From CAWHOW01 sp963831005 (GTDB lineage: Bacteria; Bacteroidota; Bacteroidia; Bacteroidales; CG2-30-32-10): DNA of 64,000 bases. The stretch lies in NCBI GenBank assembly GCA_963831005.1, contig CAWHOW010000031.1, forward strand, positions 1 to 64,000, given 5' to 3'. Below the pieces are notes generated by a model, which was given only the letters and a program-made list of their open reading frames with translations, made no database searches and was not told the DNA's origin. The translations under genes and the position numbers were made by a program. Shown piece by piece: positions 35,452 to 45,189 of this stretch. Position 1 is the stretch's first letter. Each line of letters begins with the position of its first letter.

Positions 35452-37491
35452 TTATTTTTTAACAATAAGAAATTCTGTACGCCTGTTTACCTGGTGTTCA
35501 GCATCCGAACAATTCGAACCAACATTATCTTCGCATGAGCATCCATTTACTAAGTGTGTTTTACCATATCCTTTACCATATATTCGTTCAGGATTTGTAA
35601 TTCTTGCTTTTATATAATCAGTGGTAACTCGAGCTCTATTGTCAGATAATTTTTGGTTATATGCTTTGCTCTCCCTGCAATCGCAGTATGAACTTAATTC
35701 AACGGTTATTTTAGGATTATCATTCATTACCTTGACAATTTTATCCAGTTCAGTTTCTGCATCCGGGCGGATATTATATTTATCCAGATCAAAATAAATG
35801 GTTTTTAATTCTAATAATTTCCCCAAATCTGCTACCACTTCCACTTGTACTTTTTGAGCAACAATCTCTTCTTTCAGAAGTACAACATTTGCTTTTACTA
35901 TAAATTCTTTGCCAAAAGTACTGGCAACGGTGTCACCTTCATTATATTTTTCTTTTTTACCTGATAATTTAAACTTTTTATCCGAATCGACCAAAAAGAC
36001 AAAAGCCCCGTCATCTTTGGTCGTGACTGTATCAAGAGTATTGCCTTTATTATCACGTAATGTTATAAAGGTTTTAGGAATTATATTTCCGTCTTTATCT
36101 TCTGCAATACCTTCGATTTTTTTACCGATACCTAAATCTTTTAATATATCAAATGAATAAATATCATCTCCTCCGCTGCCACCGGTTCTGTTGGAGGAAA
36201 AATATCCTTTGCTCATGCTGTCGTTTACTATAACAGCAAAGTCATCATACTGCGTATTTAAAGGAGAACCTGCATTAACCACGGGGCCAAATTCAGAACC
36301 ATTTACGGCGCAAATAAAAACATCAAGACCTCCCAGCCCATAGCGTCCGTCAGATGAGAAAAACAATACTCCTTTAGTCTCTTCATAAAACGGGAACATT
36401 TCATCACCTTCTGTATTTATTTTATCGCCAAGGTTCTCAGGTTTTCCCCATACACCTTTTGTATCTTTTGTAATTCTGTAAATATCCGTTCCTCCATAAC
36501 CGCCGGGCATATCACTTGTAAAATACATAGTGTTTCCATCACTGGTAAGGCAGGGTTGTCCAACAGAGTAATCCTTGTTATTAAGATAAAAAGATTCAGG
36601 AGCTGTCCATTTGCTATCTTTGTATGTGCTAAAATAAATCTGAAGGTTTATAACCTTATCTTTTCTTTTAGCATTATAATTATTCCGCGTGAATGCCATG
36701 CAAGTTCCATTATTACTAAAACTGGCTGGCCCATCGTTCATTTTTCCATCCAGACTTCTGTCAAAGATTTTAGGTTTCGTTAATTGACCTTTATTCATTT
36801 CAGACATATAAATTTCCAAAAATGGTTTTCCAGTCCAGTTGTCTTTTCTTTCACCAAACATCGATGTTCCCCTGCTTGATGAAAACACAATACCATTTTT
36901 ATAATAACTGGTTCCAAAATCATTCGCTGTGGTATTTATATCTAGGTTTTCTATTTTATATTTACCATCATCTTTCATCATAATCGATAATTTGTTGCTA
37001 TTGGCTGAATAGTCCTTTGCCCGTAAATCGTGCGATTTCAGGTCACTGAATATATTCATCCATTTATTTGCCTCTTCGTATTTACCATTGATTTTTAAAA
37101 CCATTGCGTAGTTGTAATAATCCTCCGGTAAAAGCCCTGTAGTTGCAGTCATTAATTTTGAATAAGCTGCTTCAGCTTCTGTATTTTTGTTCATATTGTG
37201 ATATGCTAAAGCCAGACTTCGTTGTCCTTCCAGACTCAATAGTTTAGTATGATTATAAGAACTAATGGCTTTATTATAAGAATAATCAAAAGAGTATTTA
37301 TCTCCTGTTAATTCTTTATTCGATTTTTCCTGAGCAAAAGAAGCATCAGTAGTTTTAACTTCAGGGTTTATACTGCCACTTGATGCTTTAATTGAACTTT
37401 CCTGAGATAATGAACTACTTGGATCTACTTGTGCAGTAACATTAATGTATATCCCGATAAATATAATAAAGGGAATAAATAATTTTTTCAT
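35452..37491 (-). CDS. OmpA-family protein with TPR and PD40 propeller (PorE/SprE-associated type)
   Basis: A 679-residue outer-membrane-associated protein. After the signal peptide come TPR-like helices (residues 60-160), a WD40-like PD40 propeller (about 190-450; GPASFSNNGTCMAFTRNN, GQPCLTSDGNTMYFTSDMPG, GGLDVFICAVNGS), a carboxypeptidase-regulatory-like domain (EGIAEDKDGNIIPKTFITLR, 460-540) and a C-terminal OmpA domain (LKTIYFDLDKYNIRPDAETEL, RVTTDYIKAR, NRRTEFLIVK). This is the layout of proteins encoded beside PorP/SprF in type IX secretion clusters. It is the last gene of a three-gene operon. Confidence 0.9.
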   Translation of the reverse strand: MKKLFIPFIIFIGIYINVTAQVDPSSSLSQESSIKASSGSINPEVKTTDASFAQEKSNKELTGDKYSFDYSYNKAISSYNHTKLLSLEGQRSLALAYHNMNKNTEAEAAYSKLMTATTGLLPEDYYNYAMVLKINGKYEEANKWMNIFSDLKSHDLRAKDYSANSNKLSIMMKDDGKYKIENLDINTTANDFGTSYYKNGIVFSSSRGTSMFGERKDNWTGKPFLEIYMSEMNKGQLTKPKIFDRSLDGKMNDGPASFSNNGTCMAFTRNNYNAKRKDKVINLQIYFSTYKDSKWTAPESFYLNNKDYSVGQPCLTSDGNTMYFTSDMPGGYGGTDIYRITKDTKGVWGKPENLGDKINTEGDEMFPFYEETKGVLFFSSDGRYGLGGLDVFICAVNGSEFGPVVNAGSPLNTQYDDFAVIVNDSMSKGYFSSNRTGGSGGDDIYSFDILKDLGIGKKIEGIAEDKDGNIIPKTFITLRDNKGNTLDTVTTKDDGAFVFLVDSDKKFKLSGKKEKYNEGDTVASTFGKEFIVKANVVLLKEEIVAQKVQVEVVADLGKLLELKTIYFDLDKYNIRPDAETELDKIVKVMNDNPKITVELSSYCDCRESKAYNQKLSDNRARVTTDYIKARITNPERIYGKGYGKTHLVNGCSCEDNVGSNCSDAEHQVNRRTEFLIVKK

Positions 37492-37512
37492 GTTTTTATG
37501 TTTTTATAGTAA

Positions 37513-38451
37513 TTAAAAATATCTTGGAGAATGTATTTGTCTTTGATCAATAGATATAAAATCATAGCGTAAAATGATTTCATGACTTCCCTGATTATAG
37601 GTGAAGGTTTTTAAACCATATGACCAGTCGTATGAATAACCCAGGTGTAGTTGCGTTGTAATATCCAATCCTACTAAGCCCCCAAAAGCATCACCGGTGC
37701 GGTACATGGCGCCAAGCAATAATCTTTTCGCAATAATAAATGATGCTGTAAGATCAGCTTCAACTGGTGCAGCAGGTGTTTCCTTAATAAGCATGGTAGG
37801 TTTAAAATCCAGGTTGTTTGATAATTCTAACATTGCACCTGTTATAAAATAATAATTTCTTTGTTGTTTTCCCACCAGATTATTTTCGTTAGAATGGTTT
37901 ATCGAATAATTATTTTGTAATAATTCAGGAACTGATATTCCGGCATAAAAACGCGGTCTTGAATAATATGCACCAAAACCGAAATTTGGAGTTACATGAT
38001 TATTGATATTGTTCATGAACACCGGATCAGTTTGTTGATCTAATTGAAGTGTATTAAGGTTTGCATTGAACATATCGGCTCCTACGCTTAAACCAAGAGC
38101 TAATTTCGAATTTGCTGTTAAATGCATTATATACGCATAATCAACAAATACCGATGTGTTATTAACAGGTCCTATTTTATCATTTAATACAGATAAACCT
38201 ATCGCTATATGATCGTTTTTAAAAGGCATATGCATAGTTATGGTCTGAGTCACAGGGGCACCTTTAAAATCAACCCATTGCGAACGATATAATGCTGTTA
38301 CAGTTAGGGCATCCCTGCTACCCGCATAGGCCGGATTAACCATTAATGTGTTATACATGTAATGGGTGAACATCGGGACTTGCTGCGCGTTAATGGTCAA
38401 ACTCACTAAAGTTAAAACCGTTACGAATGCTATTTTTTTAAGTGTTTTCAT
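37513..38451 (-). CDS. PorP/SprF family type IX secretion-associated protein
   Basis: A 312-residue outer-membrane protein: signal peptide (VLTLVSLTINA), then QQVPMFTHYMYNTLMVNPAYAGSRDALTVT, the diagnostic PorP/SprF start, and barrel-like strands to the end. SprF-like proteins are needed for secretion or anchoring of partner proteins with a type B (CHU_C) sorting domain. The partner is almost certainly the adhesin encoded 39 bp upstream. Confidence 0.93.
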   Translation of the reverse strand: MKTLKKIAFVTVLTLVSLTINAQQVPMFTHYMYNTLMVNPAYAGSRDALTVTALYRSQWVDFKGAPVTQTITMHMPFKNDHIAIGLSVLNDKIGPVNNTSVFVDYAYIMHLTANSKLALGLSVGADMFNANLNTLQLDQQTDPVFMNNINNHVTPNFGFGAYYSRPRFYAGISVPELLQNNYSINHSNENNLVGKQQRNYYFITGAMLELSNNLDFKPTMLIKETPAAPVEADLTASFIIAKRLLLGAMYRTGDAFGGLVGLDITTQLHLGYSYDWSYGLKTFTYNQGSHEIILRYDFISIDQRQIHSPRYF

Positions 38452-38490
38452 TTTGCTTTTATTTCATTATTATTTTTTTCTTTTATTATT

Positions 38491-41400
38491 TTACCTGTTG
38501 AGATATATAGTTCCTTTAATAACATCTGAACCATCACCAAGGTTAAGGATGTAGAAGTAAGTACCTATAGGTAATTCATCTCCGCCAATTCTTAATCCAA
38601 TTGTACATTTGCCATCCCAGGTATTTTGATAAGGGCTTGCTTCGAATACTTTATCACCCCAACGATTAAAGATGTTAATTGTATTAGCAGGAAAATTATC
38701 GATTCCCTTGATTACAAATAAGTCGTTTATTCCATCGCCATTGGGAGAGAAACCTTCAGGGATAAAGAAATACCAGGGGAATGTTTCAATAACCGAAACA
38801 TTATTAATACTAATTGAATCAGGTTCGTTGCCCGTTATCATAGCAGTATTAACATAATCTCCTGTTGAATTTACAGTTGCAGTTATGGTTAATATATCAG
38901 TTGCTCCATTATTCAGGTTACCTATTGTCCAGACACTTGTTGAAGGATTGTAGGTTCCACTTGTAGTTGTAGATGAAACATAGGTATATCCGCTTTGTAA
39001 AATATCTGTGACTATTACGCCTGTTGCATCAGCCGGACCATTATCTGTTGCTGTAATGGTAAACACTACTGTGTGTCCAATAATTGGATATGTATTATTT
39101 ACTGTTTTTATTACGCTTAAATCAGCGGTACAATTGATCACTATAACTGTAACTGTTGATGGTATGGAAGAACAGCCATTGGCTGAAACTATTAAAGAAT
39201 AGATGCCGGCATCTGAAAGCGATGCAGAAAGTATAACTGGATTTTGAGTTGACGATGAATATCCACTTGTACCCGTCCATAAATATGTTCCTCCGGAAAC
39301 TGTTAGTGCGGTCAGGTTTATTGAACTGCCTGAACAAACAGGGGAATTACTGCCTGCAACAGCAACAGGTATTGGATTTACGGTCAACTGGGTTACTATA
39401 ATACTGTCGCAACCATTAATTGTTGTCAGTGTATCCTCATAATTACCGGCAATGGTGTAGGTATGACCATTAAATATATAACTACTCCCATTACAGATTG
39501 CCTGTGGATTATTAATATTATAAACAGGATTTACTTTAAGAAATACATTTATTGAAGTATCATTTGAACAAGTTCCGGTAATTACAACATTATAGTTTAA
39601 TGCTGCATCAGAGATGCTCACTGGATTAATTGTAAATGTAGCTGAAGTTGCTCCTGCAATATTTACCGTTCCTTTTCTCCACTGATAGGTCAGGCCGGTT
39701 CCTGTTGCTGCTACTGAAAAGCTTACCGAACTTCCTGCACATGCTGTTTGATTTGTAGGTTGTGAGGTAATGATCGGTGCCGTGTTGACTGTTAAAGAAA
39801 CATTTATTGATGTGAGGCTCGTATCTGTAGCAATAGAATCCGAAGTACCGTTTATGATGTTTGTACCGGATAATACTACTGCACCATTCCTTGCAAGTAA
39901 TCTGCCATCAATAGTTGAACCTGTATTCATCGTAATCGATGTTAAAGCAAGTATGTTTCCCTTAAATGAGGTTCCGTTTCCTATGGTTGCTGAACTTCCC
40001 ACCTGCCAGGTAATGTTTTTAGCCTGTGCTCCTCCGCTAAGGATAACATTCCCACCTGCTCCACCAATGGTAGTAAGATTTGATGCTATCTGGAAAATCC
40101 AGACGGCATTTACATTGCCCAGCGCATCAAGGGTCAGATCGCCTGATTGTATCAAAAGTGTGGAAGTAGATTTATAAATGCCCGGGGCAAGTGTAATGCC
40201 GCCCTGATCGCCTGCTACTGTAACAGGTGCAGGTGCACTTGCGGCCTCAGCAAAAAGATATGCATTGGTCAGGTCTTGTTTGGCCTGTGTTAGCATGGCA
40301 GCCACTCCCGGAGGAGCAACATCATCAGATGCATAAATAGCTCCATTCACCACAGTGGCGGGAGGAAATCCGGTAATCGAACTACGAACACCCGGACTTA
40401 GCCCAACATTCATATTTTTAATAACACTAAAGCCCGTGCTGGTAATTGCTGTGCCGGCAAGAATGCCGAAGCCGCCGGCCGAATTAAGGCTAGTGTCCAA
40501 CGTATTTATTGATGAACATCCACCGGTAATAACAACATTATAGTTGGATGCAATATCAGAGATTGTTGCAGGATTAATTGTAAGTGTATCTGTAGTTACG
40601 CCTGAAATATTTCCTCCGTTGACTAGGTCTGTAGTTCCTTTTCTCCATTGGTAGGTAAGATTTGTCCCTGACGCAACAACAAAAAAGCTGACTGAATCTC
40701 CGGCACATATAATTTGATTTACAGGTTGTGTAATAATGACTGTTGCAGAGTTGACGGTTAACGAAACATTAATAGAAGTATCATTCGAACATGATCCGGT
40801 GATAACAACATTATAATTCAATGCTGCATCCGTCAGGGCAACAGGATTAATTGTAAGTATATCACTTGTTGCGCCGATTATATTTACAACTCCTTTTCTC
40901 CACTGATATGAAAGACCTGTTCCTGTTGCAACCACTGAAAAGCTTACTGAATCACCAACACATGCTGTTTGATTTACAGGTTGTGTGGTAATTATTGGAG
41001 CAGTGTTGACTTTTAGAGAAACATTAATTGAAGTATCTTTTGAGCATGTTCCGGTAATAATAACATTATAGTTAGATGCCGTATCGGAAATGCTCACAGG
41101 ATTAATTTTAAGTGTATCAGAATTTACTCCTGAAATTCTTATTCCATTAATTAAATTTACTGTTCCTTTTCTCCATTGGTAAGTAAGACCTAGGCCTGAT
41201 GCAGTAACTGAAAAACTTACTGAATCACCAACACATGCTGTTTGATTGGCAGGCTGCATAGTAATGATTATTGCAGAGTCTACTTTTAAAGAAACATTAA
41301 TTGAAGTATCCTTTGAACATGTTCCTGTGATAATAACATTATAGTTTGATGCTGTATCGGAGATGCTTACAGGATTAATTTTAAGTGTATCCGAATTTAC

Positions 41401-43191
41401 TCCTGAAATTTTTACTCCGTTGATTAAGTTTATTGTTCCTTTTCTCCATTGGTATGCAAGACCTGATCCTGATGCGGCCACCGAAAAATTAACCGGGCTT
41501 CCGGCGCATACTGTTTGATTAACAGGTTGTTTTGTTATTGTAAATGCAGAGTCTACTTTTAAAGAAACATTAATTGAAGTATCTGTAGCCGAACAACCTC
41601 CGCTGATAACAACATTATAATTGTACGCGGTATCGGAGATACTAACCGGATTAATTTTAAGTGTGTCAGTATTTACTCCTGAAATTTTTATTCCATTAAT
41701 TAAATTTACATTTCCTTTTCTCCACTGATAGGTGAGACCGGAGCCTGCTGCGGCAACAGAAAAACTAACTGAACTTCCAATGCATGCTGTTTGGTTTGAA
41801 GGTTCTGTTGTAATAGATAAAATACTACCCGGAGGAGTAGCAGCTGCTAATCCTGCAGACGTTATAGCGCCGGTTAACGTAAGCGCCCTGCCATCCAGCA
41901 CGACACCTGTATTAACTAAGTTGAACGCACCGGCCGAAACGACTATCGTTCCTCTGAATGTAGAATTATTGTTTATACTGACTGCGCCGTCAACCATCCA
42001 AAACACATTTTTCGATTGTGCGCCGTTTATCAATTTAACTTTTGAATTAACACTTGTTGTAAGAGCACCGTTTATTATCTTGATAACAAATACACCATCT
42101 GGATTGCCTTGTGCATCGAGATATAGTGAATCGGTAAAGGTTGCCGGTCCATTTATAGCCGAATTCATGAGATAAACATGAGGAGTAAGAACAAGGTTAT
42201 GTCCAAACTGGACGGGATACAGCAAATCAATATCAGCAACCATTGCGTTTAGCGTATCATAAAGTTTTGACACATCTAGTGCACACAGAGCTGTAGAAGC
42301 ATCAGGAGAAGTGTGAAGAATACCTGTAACTTCGCCTGCATTCCATCCGGTAACTGAAGCAGCAAGATTGCTTCCCACATCACCAATAGAAGTTGATGAT
42401 AAGTTACCGTTAAGTGCTCCATTAGCTGAAAATATTGTATAGCAAGCAGCTGAACCAAGTGGAGGGGCATGTGGCCCTGTTAAAACAGGACTTCCGCAAC
42501 CAATTGGTGTAAATGCAGTGATTCCATCAATATTAATGGCTCCTGCAGGTGTGCTAAATGCCCTTCCTTCCAGTGAATCACCTGAGCCCATTGTAATGGC
42601 GCCACCGCTAATAATATTTCCTCTCATAGTAGAAAGAGAAGCCATGCTTACGAATCCGGTTATTTGCCAGTACACATTGCATGCCAATGCACCGTTGATC
42701 AGTTTTACTCTTGAAAGCGTGTTCGTGCTGAAAGTTCCCCCAATCTTAATAATAAATTGAGCGCTGGAATCATGTTGTGCATCTAATATAAGGTCTAATG
42801 TCAGTGTTGCATTTCCGGGTACAGAATAAACACCAGGAGTAAAGATTACTCCGTTTCCTAATGAACCTGAAGGGGGAAAAATAGTGGCAGGTTCGCCGTT
42901 TATCTGGGTGATAGTAGCTGCTAAAGCTATCCCGCATGCGGTGGTTGCAGCATCGGTGCCATCGTGCATCACGCCATTAACATTCCCGAAACTGGTAATA
43001 GAACCGGCGGTGTTCGTTCCCACATCGCCTGTAACGAGTGAATGCGCAATTGCATTGTCTCCCACTGCCCCTGAGGAAGTGAAGATAACAAATTTGGCGG
43101 CATCTGAGCCTAAACTGACTTGTCCGAAATTTGTTTTCGGGAAAAATAATATAGTAACTGATGTTACAATAATTAGTAAAATGCTTTTCAT
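38491..43191 (-). CDS. Giant surface protein: three ice-binding (DUF3494) domains, Ig-like repeats, DUF11, CHU_C type B sorting domain
   Basis: About 1566 residues from the MKSILLIIVTS start, which gives a signal peptide. Order: two DUF3494-like ice-binding beta-helix domains (AKFVIFTSSGAVGDNAIAHS; AACYTIFSANGALNGNLSS), five Ig-like repeats of about 90 residues (QTACVGDSVSFSV...LTYQWRKGTVNL), a third DUF3494 domain (GILAGTAITSTGF...), a sixth Ig-like domain, an Ig/PKD-like pair, a DUF11 domain (ADLSVIKTVNNTYPIIGHTV) and the terminal gliding-motility/T9SS type B domain (IPEGFSPNGDGINDLFVIKG). The third DUF3494 domain splits the fifth Ig-like repeat. The protein should be secreted by T9SS and held at the surface by the SprF-like protein. 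Ice, polysaccharide or surface adhesion are possible roles. It lies under composite promoter copy 4. Confidence 0.88.
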   Translation of the reverse strand: MKSILLIIVTSVTILFFPKTNFGQVSLGSDAAKFVIFTSSGAVGDNAIAHSLVTGDVGTNTAGSITSFGNVNGVMHDGTDAATTACGIALAATITQINGEPATIFPPSGSLGNGVIFTPGVYSVPGNATLTLDLILDAQHDSSAQFIIKIGGTFSTNTLSRVKLINGALACNVYWQITGFVSMASLSTMRGNIISGGAITMGSGDSLEGRAFSTPAGAINIDGITAFTPIGCGSPVLTGPHAPPLGSAACYTIFSANGALNGNLSSTSIGDVGSNLAASVTGWNAGEVTGILHTSPDASTALCALDVSKLYDTLNAMVADIDLLYPVQFGHNLVLTPHVYLMNSAINGPATFTDSLYLDAQGNPDGVFVIKIINGALTTSVNSKVKLINGAQSKNVFWMVDGAVSINNNSTFRGTIVVSAGAFNLVNTGVVLDGRALTLTGAITSAGLAAATPPGSILSITTEPSNQTACIGSSVSFSVAAAGSGLTYQWRKGNVNLINGIKISGVNTDTLKINPVSISDTAYNYNVVISGGCSATDTSINVSLKVDSAFTITKQPVNQTVCAGSPVNFSVAASGSGLAYQWRKGTINLINGVKISGVNSDTLKINPVSISDTASNYNVIITGTCSKDTSINVSLKVDSAIIITMQPANQTACVGDSVSFSVTASGLGLTYQWRKGTVNLINGIRISGVNSDTLKINPVSISDTASNYNVIITGTCSKDTSINVSLKVNTAPIITTQPVNQTACVGDSVSFSVVATGTGLSYQWRKGVVNIIGATSDILTINPVALTDAALNYNVVITGSCSNDTSINVSLTVNSATVIITQPVNQIICAGDSVSFFVVASGTNLTYQWRKGTTDLVNGGNISGVTTDTLTINPATISDIASNYNVVITGGCSSINTLDTSLNSAGGFGILAGTAITSTGFSVIKNMNVGLSPGVRSSITGFPPATVVNGAIYASDDVAPPGVAAMLTQAKQDLTNAYLFAEAASAPAPVTVAGDQGGITLAPGIYKSTSTLLIQSGDLTLDALGNVNAVWIFQIASNLTTIGGAGGNVILSGGAQAKNITWQVGSSATIGNGTSFKGNILALTSITMNTGSTIDGRLLARNGAVVLSGTNIINGTSDSIATDTSLTSINVSLTVNTAPIITSQPTNQTACAGSSVSFSVAATGTGLTYQWRKGTVNIAGATSATFTINPVSISDAALNYNVVITGTCSNDTSINVFLKVNPVYNINNPQAICNGSSYIFNGHTYTIAGNYEDTLTTINGCDSIIVTQLTVNPIPVAVAGSNSPVCSGSSINLTALTVSGGTYLWTGTSGYSSSTQNPVILSASLSDAGIYSLIVSANGCSSIPSTVTVIVINCTADLSVIKTVNNTYPIIGHTVVFTITATDNGPADATGVIVTDILQSGYTYVSSTTTSGTYNPSTSVWTIGNLNNGATDILTITATVNSTGDYVNTAMITGNEPDSISINNVSVIETFPWYFFIPEGFSPNGDGINDLFVIKGIDNFPANTINIFNRWGDKVFEASPYQNTWDGKCTIGLRIGGDELPIGTYFYILNLGDGSDVIKGTIYLNR
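40500..41830. repeat. Five tandem Ig-like repeats, about 260-280 bp each
   Basis: The QPxNQTxCxG start of each unit recurs near 41800, 41516, 41246, 40976 and 40717. Neighbouring units are very similar at DNA level, which points to recent duplication. A sixth copy lies near 39744, beyond the inserted DUF3494 domain. Confidence 0.85.
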
Positions 43192-43228
43192 AATATTTGT
43201 TTTAAATTGCAAATTAATTTTCACGATA

Positions 43229-43294
43229 CAAAGGTCAGTACATAAATTACTGTGGGTGTTACACAATTCTATTTATAAGTTACATGATTCACAC
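43229..43294 (-). promoter_or_regulatory. Composite stress promoter, copy 4 (adhesin operon)
   Basis: Box A GTGTGAATCATGTAAC, box B TTGTGTAACA, then GTACTGACCTTTG. The leader TCGTGAAAATTAATTTGC keeps the left arm of the palindrome but not the right. Confidence 0.85.
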
Positions 43295-43316
43295 TATGTT
43301 TTAATGGTCATTATAA

Positions 43317-43348
43317 GCAAAAAGCCCACTACGATGTGCAGTGAGCTC
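43317..43348 (-). terminator. Rho-independent terminator after the two-domain ice-binding gene
   Basis: On the minus strand AGCTCACT pairs with AGTGGGCT (one wobble or mismatch) and is followed by TTTTTGC. It separates the gene from promoter copy 4. Confidence 0.7.
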
Positions 43349-43369
43349 TTGCTTTATTGAATTAATTAT

Positions 43370-44992
43370 TTATTGTTGAGAAATCAGTTTACCTGTTTGA
43401 ATGGTTTTGTCATTACCAATCACTTTGTAGAAATAAATTCCAGAAGAAAGACTACTTGTTTCAAGAGTAGTTAATTGTTTCGTGATGCTTGTATTTATCA
43501 CTTCTTCTCCCAAAACATTGTATATCCTTAATTCATAATTATTAATTTGCGATGCATCGTTAATCATTATGACTACAGAAGAACTGAATGGATTAGGATA
43601 AATTGTAACCGCTTTATTTGTTGCATCAAGTGGTTTAATGCCTACCGTTATACAATCTCCGGGTACCATAGGAGCATAAACATGAATGGAATCAGTTATT
43701 AAAGTACCCACTGTTGTAAGCACTCTGCCATTAATTGTAACGCCTTTCAATATGGAGACAGCAGCATCGGAAACCATTGTTCCGTTAAAAACCGAATAGC
43801 CACTTATTTGCACTGCGCCATTAACCATCCAATATATATTTTTTGCTTTTGCCCCGTTGATCAATATTACTTTTGAATAGGCGCTTGTTGAAAGGGCGCC
43901 GTTTAATTGAAGAATAAATACAGCATTGGTGTCATTCAGTGCATTCAGGTAAAGTGTATCTGTAAATGTAGTGGCACCGTTCATAACATAAGTATGGGGT
44001 GTAAGTACCAGGTTATTCCCAAACTGAGCAGGATACAACAACTCAATATTATAATGTGCTGTGTCCAGATAATTATATACATTAAGCAAATCAGCCCCGC
44101 ACGCAGCCGTAGCGCCATTAGGTATAGTATCAATAGTGCCTGTTACCAGTAAAGGATTAAAACCTGTAGTTAAACCGACATTTGTGCCAACATCGCCTAT
44201 AACATGCGTTACCAGGGAGTTTGTAACAGCCCCATCGGATGAAAATATTGCAAAGCAGGCAACGGTGCCAAGTGTTGGAGCAGTTGGTCCTGTAAGAACA
44301 GGGCTGCCGCAACCAATAGGCGTATATGCTAAGATTCCGTCAACAGTAACAGCACCTGTAGTAGAAAGTGCTCTTCCTTCAAGTGTATCGCCTGTGTATG
44401 TGATAATATCTGCATTGTTTGCAATAACAGTTCCTCTCATGGTGGTTCCTGTAGCCATGATTACTTTGCCTTCCACTTTCCAGAATACATTACAAGCCAC
44501 TGCTCCATTAATCAGTTTTACTTTTGAATTAGCGCTTGTGGAAAAAGCCCCTCCTATTTGAAAAATAAATACAGCATTTGCATTTCCTTTTGCATTTAAA
44601 ATAAGGTTTAAATTCAGCGTTGCTGCTGCAGAAATAGAATATACCCCTGCAATAAGGGTGTCCCCGTTTCCAAGAGTTGGTGAAGGAAAGAAAGTAGGTA
44701 TAGCTATATTCAGTGAATCGTATGCTTTCAATAAATCTACTGCGCATTGTGCGCTTGCAACATCCTGATCGCACATGATACCGTTCACATTACCGAAATT
44801 GGTACTGGAACCATTATTAGTACCTACATTGCCTGTAAGTTGAGAGATACCGGTGTTGCTTACTGCTCCATCAGAGGAAAAGAGAACGAAATTGGCAACA
44901 GTTCCTAATGGAGGAGCATGTTGTGCGAAATTTAATGTTGGTAATAAGACCAGCATTAATGCTGTTATTACATAATGTAATTTCTTTTTCAT
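43370..44992 (-). CDS. Two-domain ice-binding-like protein with T9SS type A sorting tail
   Basis: A 540-residue protein: signal peptide (MKKKLHYVITALMLVLLPTL), DUF3494 domain 1 (ANFVLFSSDGAVSNTGISQL, about residues 30-230), DUF3494 domain 2 (VACFAIFSSDGAVTNSLVTH, 240-445) and a C-terminal T9SS type A tail (VTIYPNPFSSSVVI, ELRIYNVLGEEV, LSSGIYFYKV). Its two domains are close relatives of the N-terminal pair in the giant adhesin, so the genes share ancestry by duplication. It should be secreted and attached to the surface or released. It lies under composite promoter copy 5. Confidence 0.9.
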   Translation of the reverse strand: MKKKLHYVITALMLVLLPTLNFAQHAPPLGTVANFVLFSSDGAVSNTGISQLTGNVGTNNGSSTNFGNVNGIMCDQDVASAQCAVDLLKAYDSLNIAIPTFFPSPTLGNGDTLIAGVYSISAAATLNLNLILNAKGNANAVFIFQIGGAFSTSANSKVKLINGAVACNVFWKVEGKVIMATGTTMRGTVIANNADIITYTGDTLEGRALSTTGAVTVDGILAYTPIGCGSPVLTGPTAPTLGTVACFAIFSSDGAVTNSLVTHVIGDVGTNVGLTTGFNPLLVTGTIDTIPNGATAACGADLLNVYNYLDTAHYNIELLYPAQFGNNLVLTPHTYVMNGATTFTDTLYLNALNDTNAVFILQLNGALSTSAYSKVILINGAKAKNIYWMVNGAVQISGYSVFNGTMVSDAAVSILKGVTINGRVLTTVGTLITDSIHVYAPMVPGDCITVGIKPLDATNKAVTIYPNPFSSSVVIMINDASQINNYELRIYNVLGEEVINTSITKQLTTLETSSLSSGIYFYKVIGNDKTIQTGKLISQQ

Positions 44993-45010
44993 ATTATTTT
45001 GTTTTAAATT

Positions 45011-45026
45011 GTGAATGTATTTTCAC
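45011..45026 (-). promoter_or_regulatory. Leader palindrome GTGAA-N6-TTCAC (two-domain ice-binding gene)
   Basis: GTGAA and TTCAC separated by six bases, just downstream of promoter copy 5. Confidence 0.7.
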
Positions 45027-45032
45027 AACGGT

Positions 45033-45099
45033 ACAAAGGTGAGAAGCTATTTGCCGGATATTGTTACATAATTATTTAAATAAGTTACATTATTCATAC
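45033..45099 (-). promoter_or_regulatory. Composite stress promoter, copy 5
   Basis: Box A GTATGAATAATGTAAC, box B TTATGTAACA, then CTTCTCACCTTTG at the standard spacing. Confidence 0.85.
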
Positions 45100-45136
45100 T
45101 TCATCCTTTCTCCTTACATTACTTTACAGGTTATAA

Positions 45137-45170
45137 ATAAAAAAAGTGCTGTTCAATGAACAACACTCTT
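45137..45170 (-). terminator. Rho-independent terminator after the ice-binding lipoprotein gene
   Basis: On the minus strand GTGTTGTTC pairs with GAACAGCAC (one mismatch) with a three-base loop, followed by seven Ts. Confidence 0.8.
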
Positions 45171-45189
45171 TTTGTCTTTCCGCAAATGT

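Noticed and set aside
42884..43360. 158-codon plus-strand frame opposite the adhesin start
   Set aside because: It overlaps the adhesin signal peptide and its promoter on the other strand and is a shadow frame.
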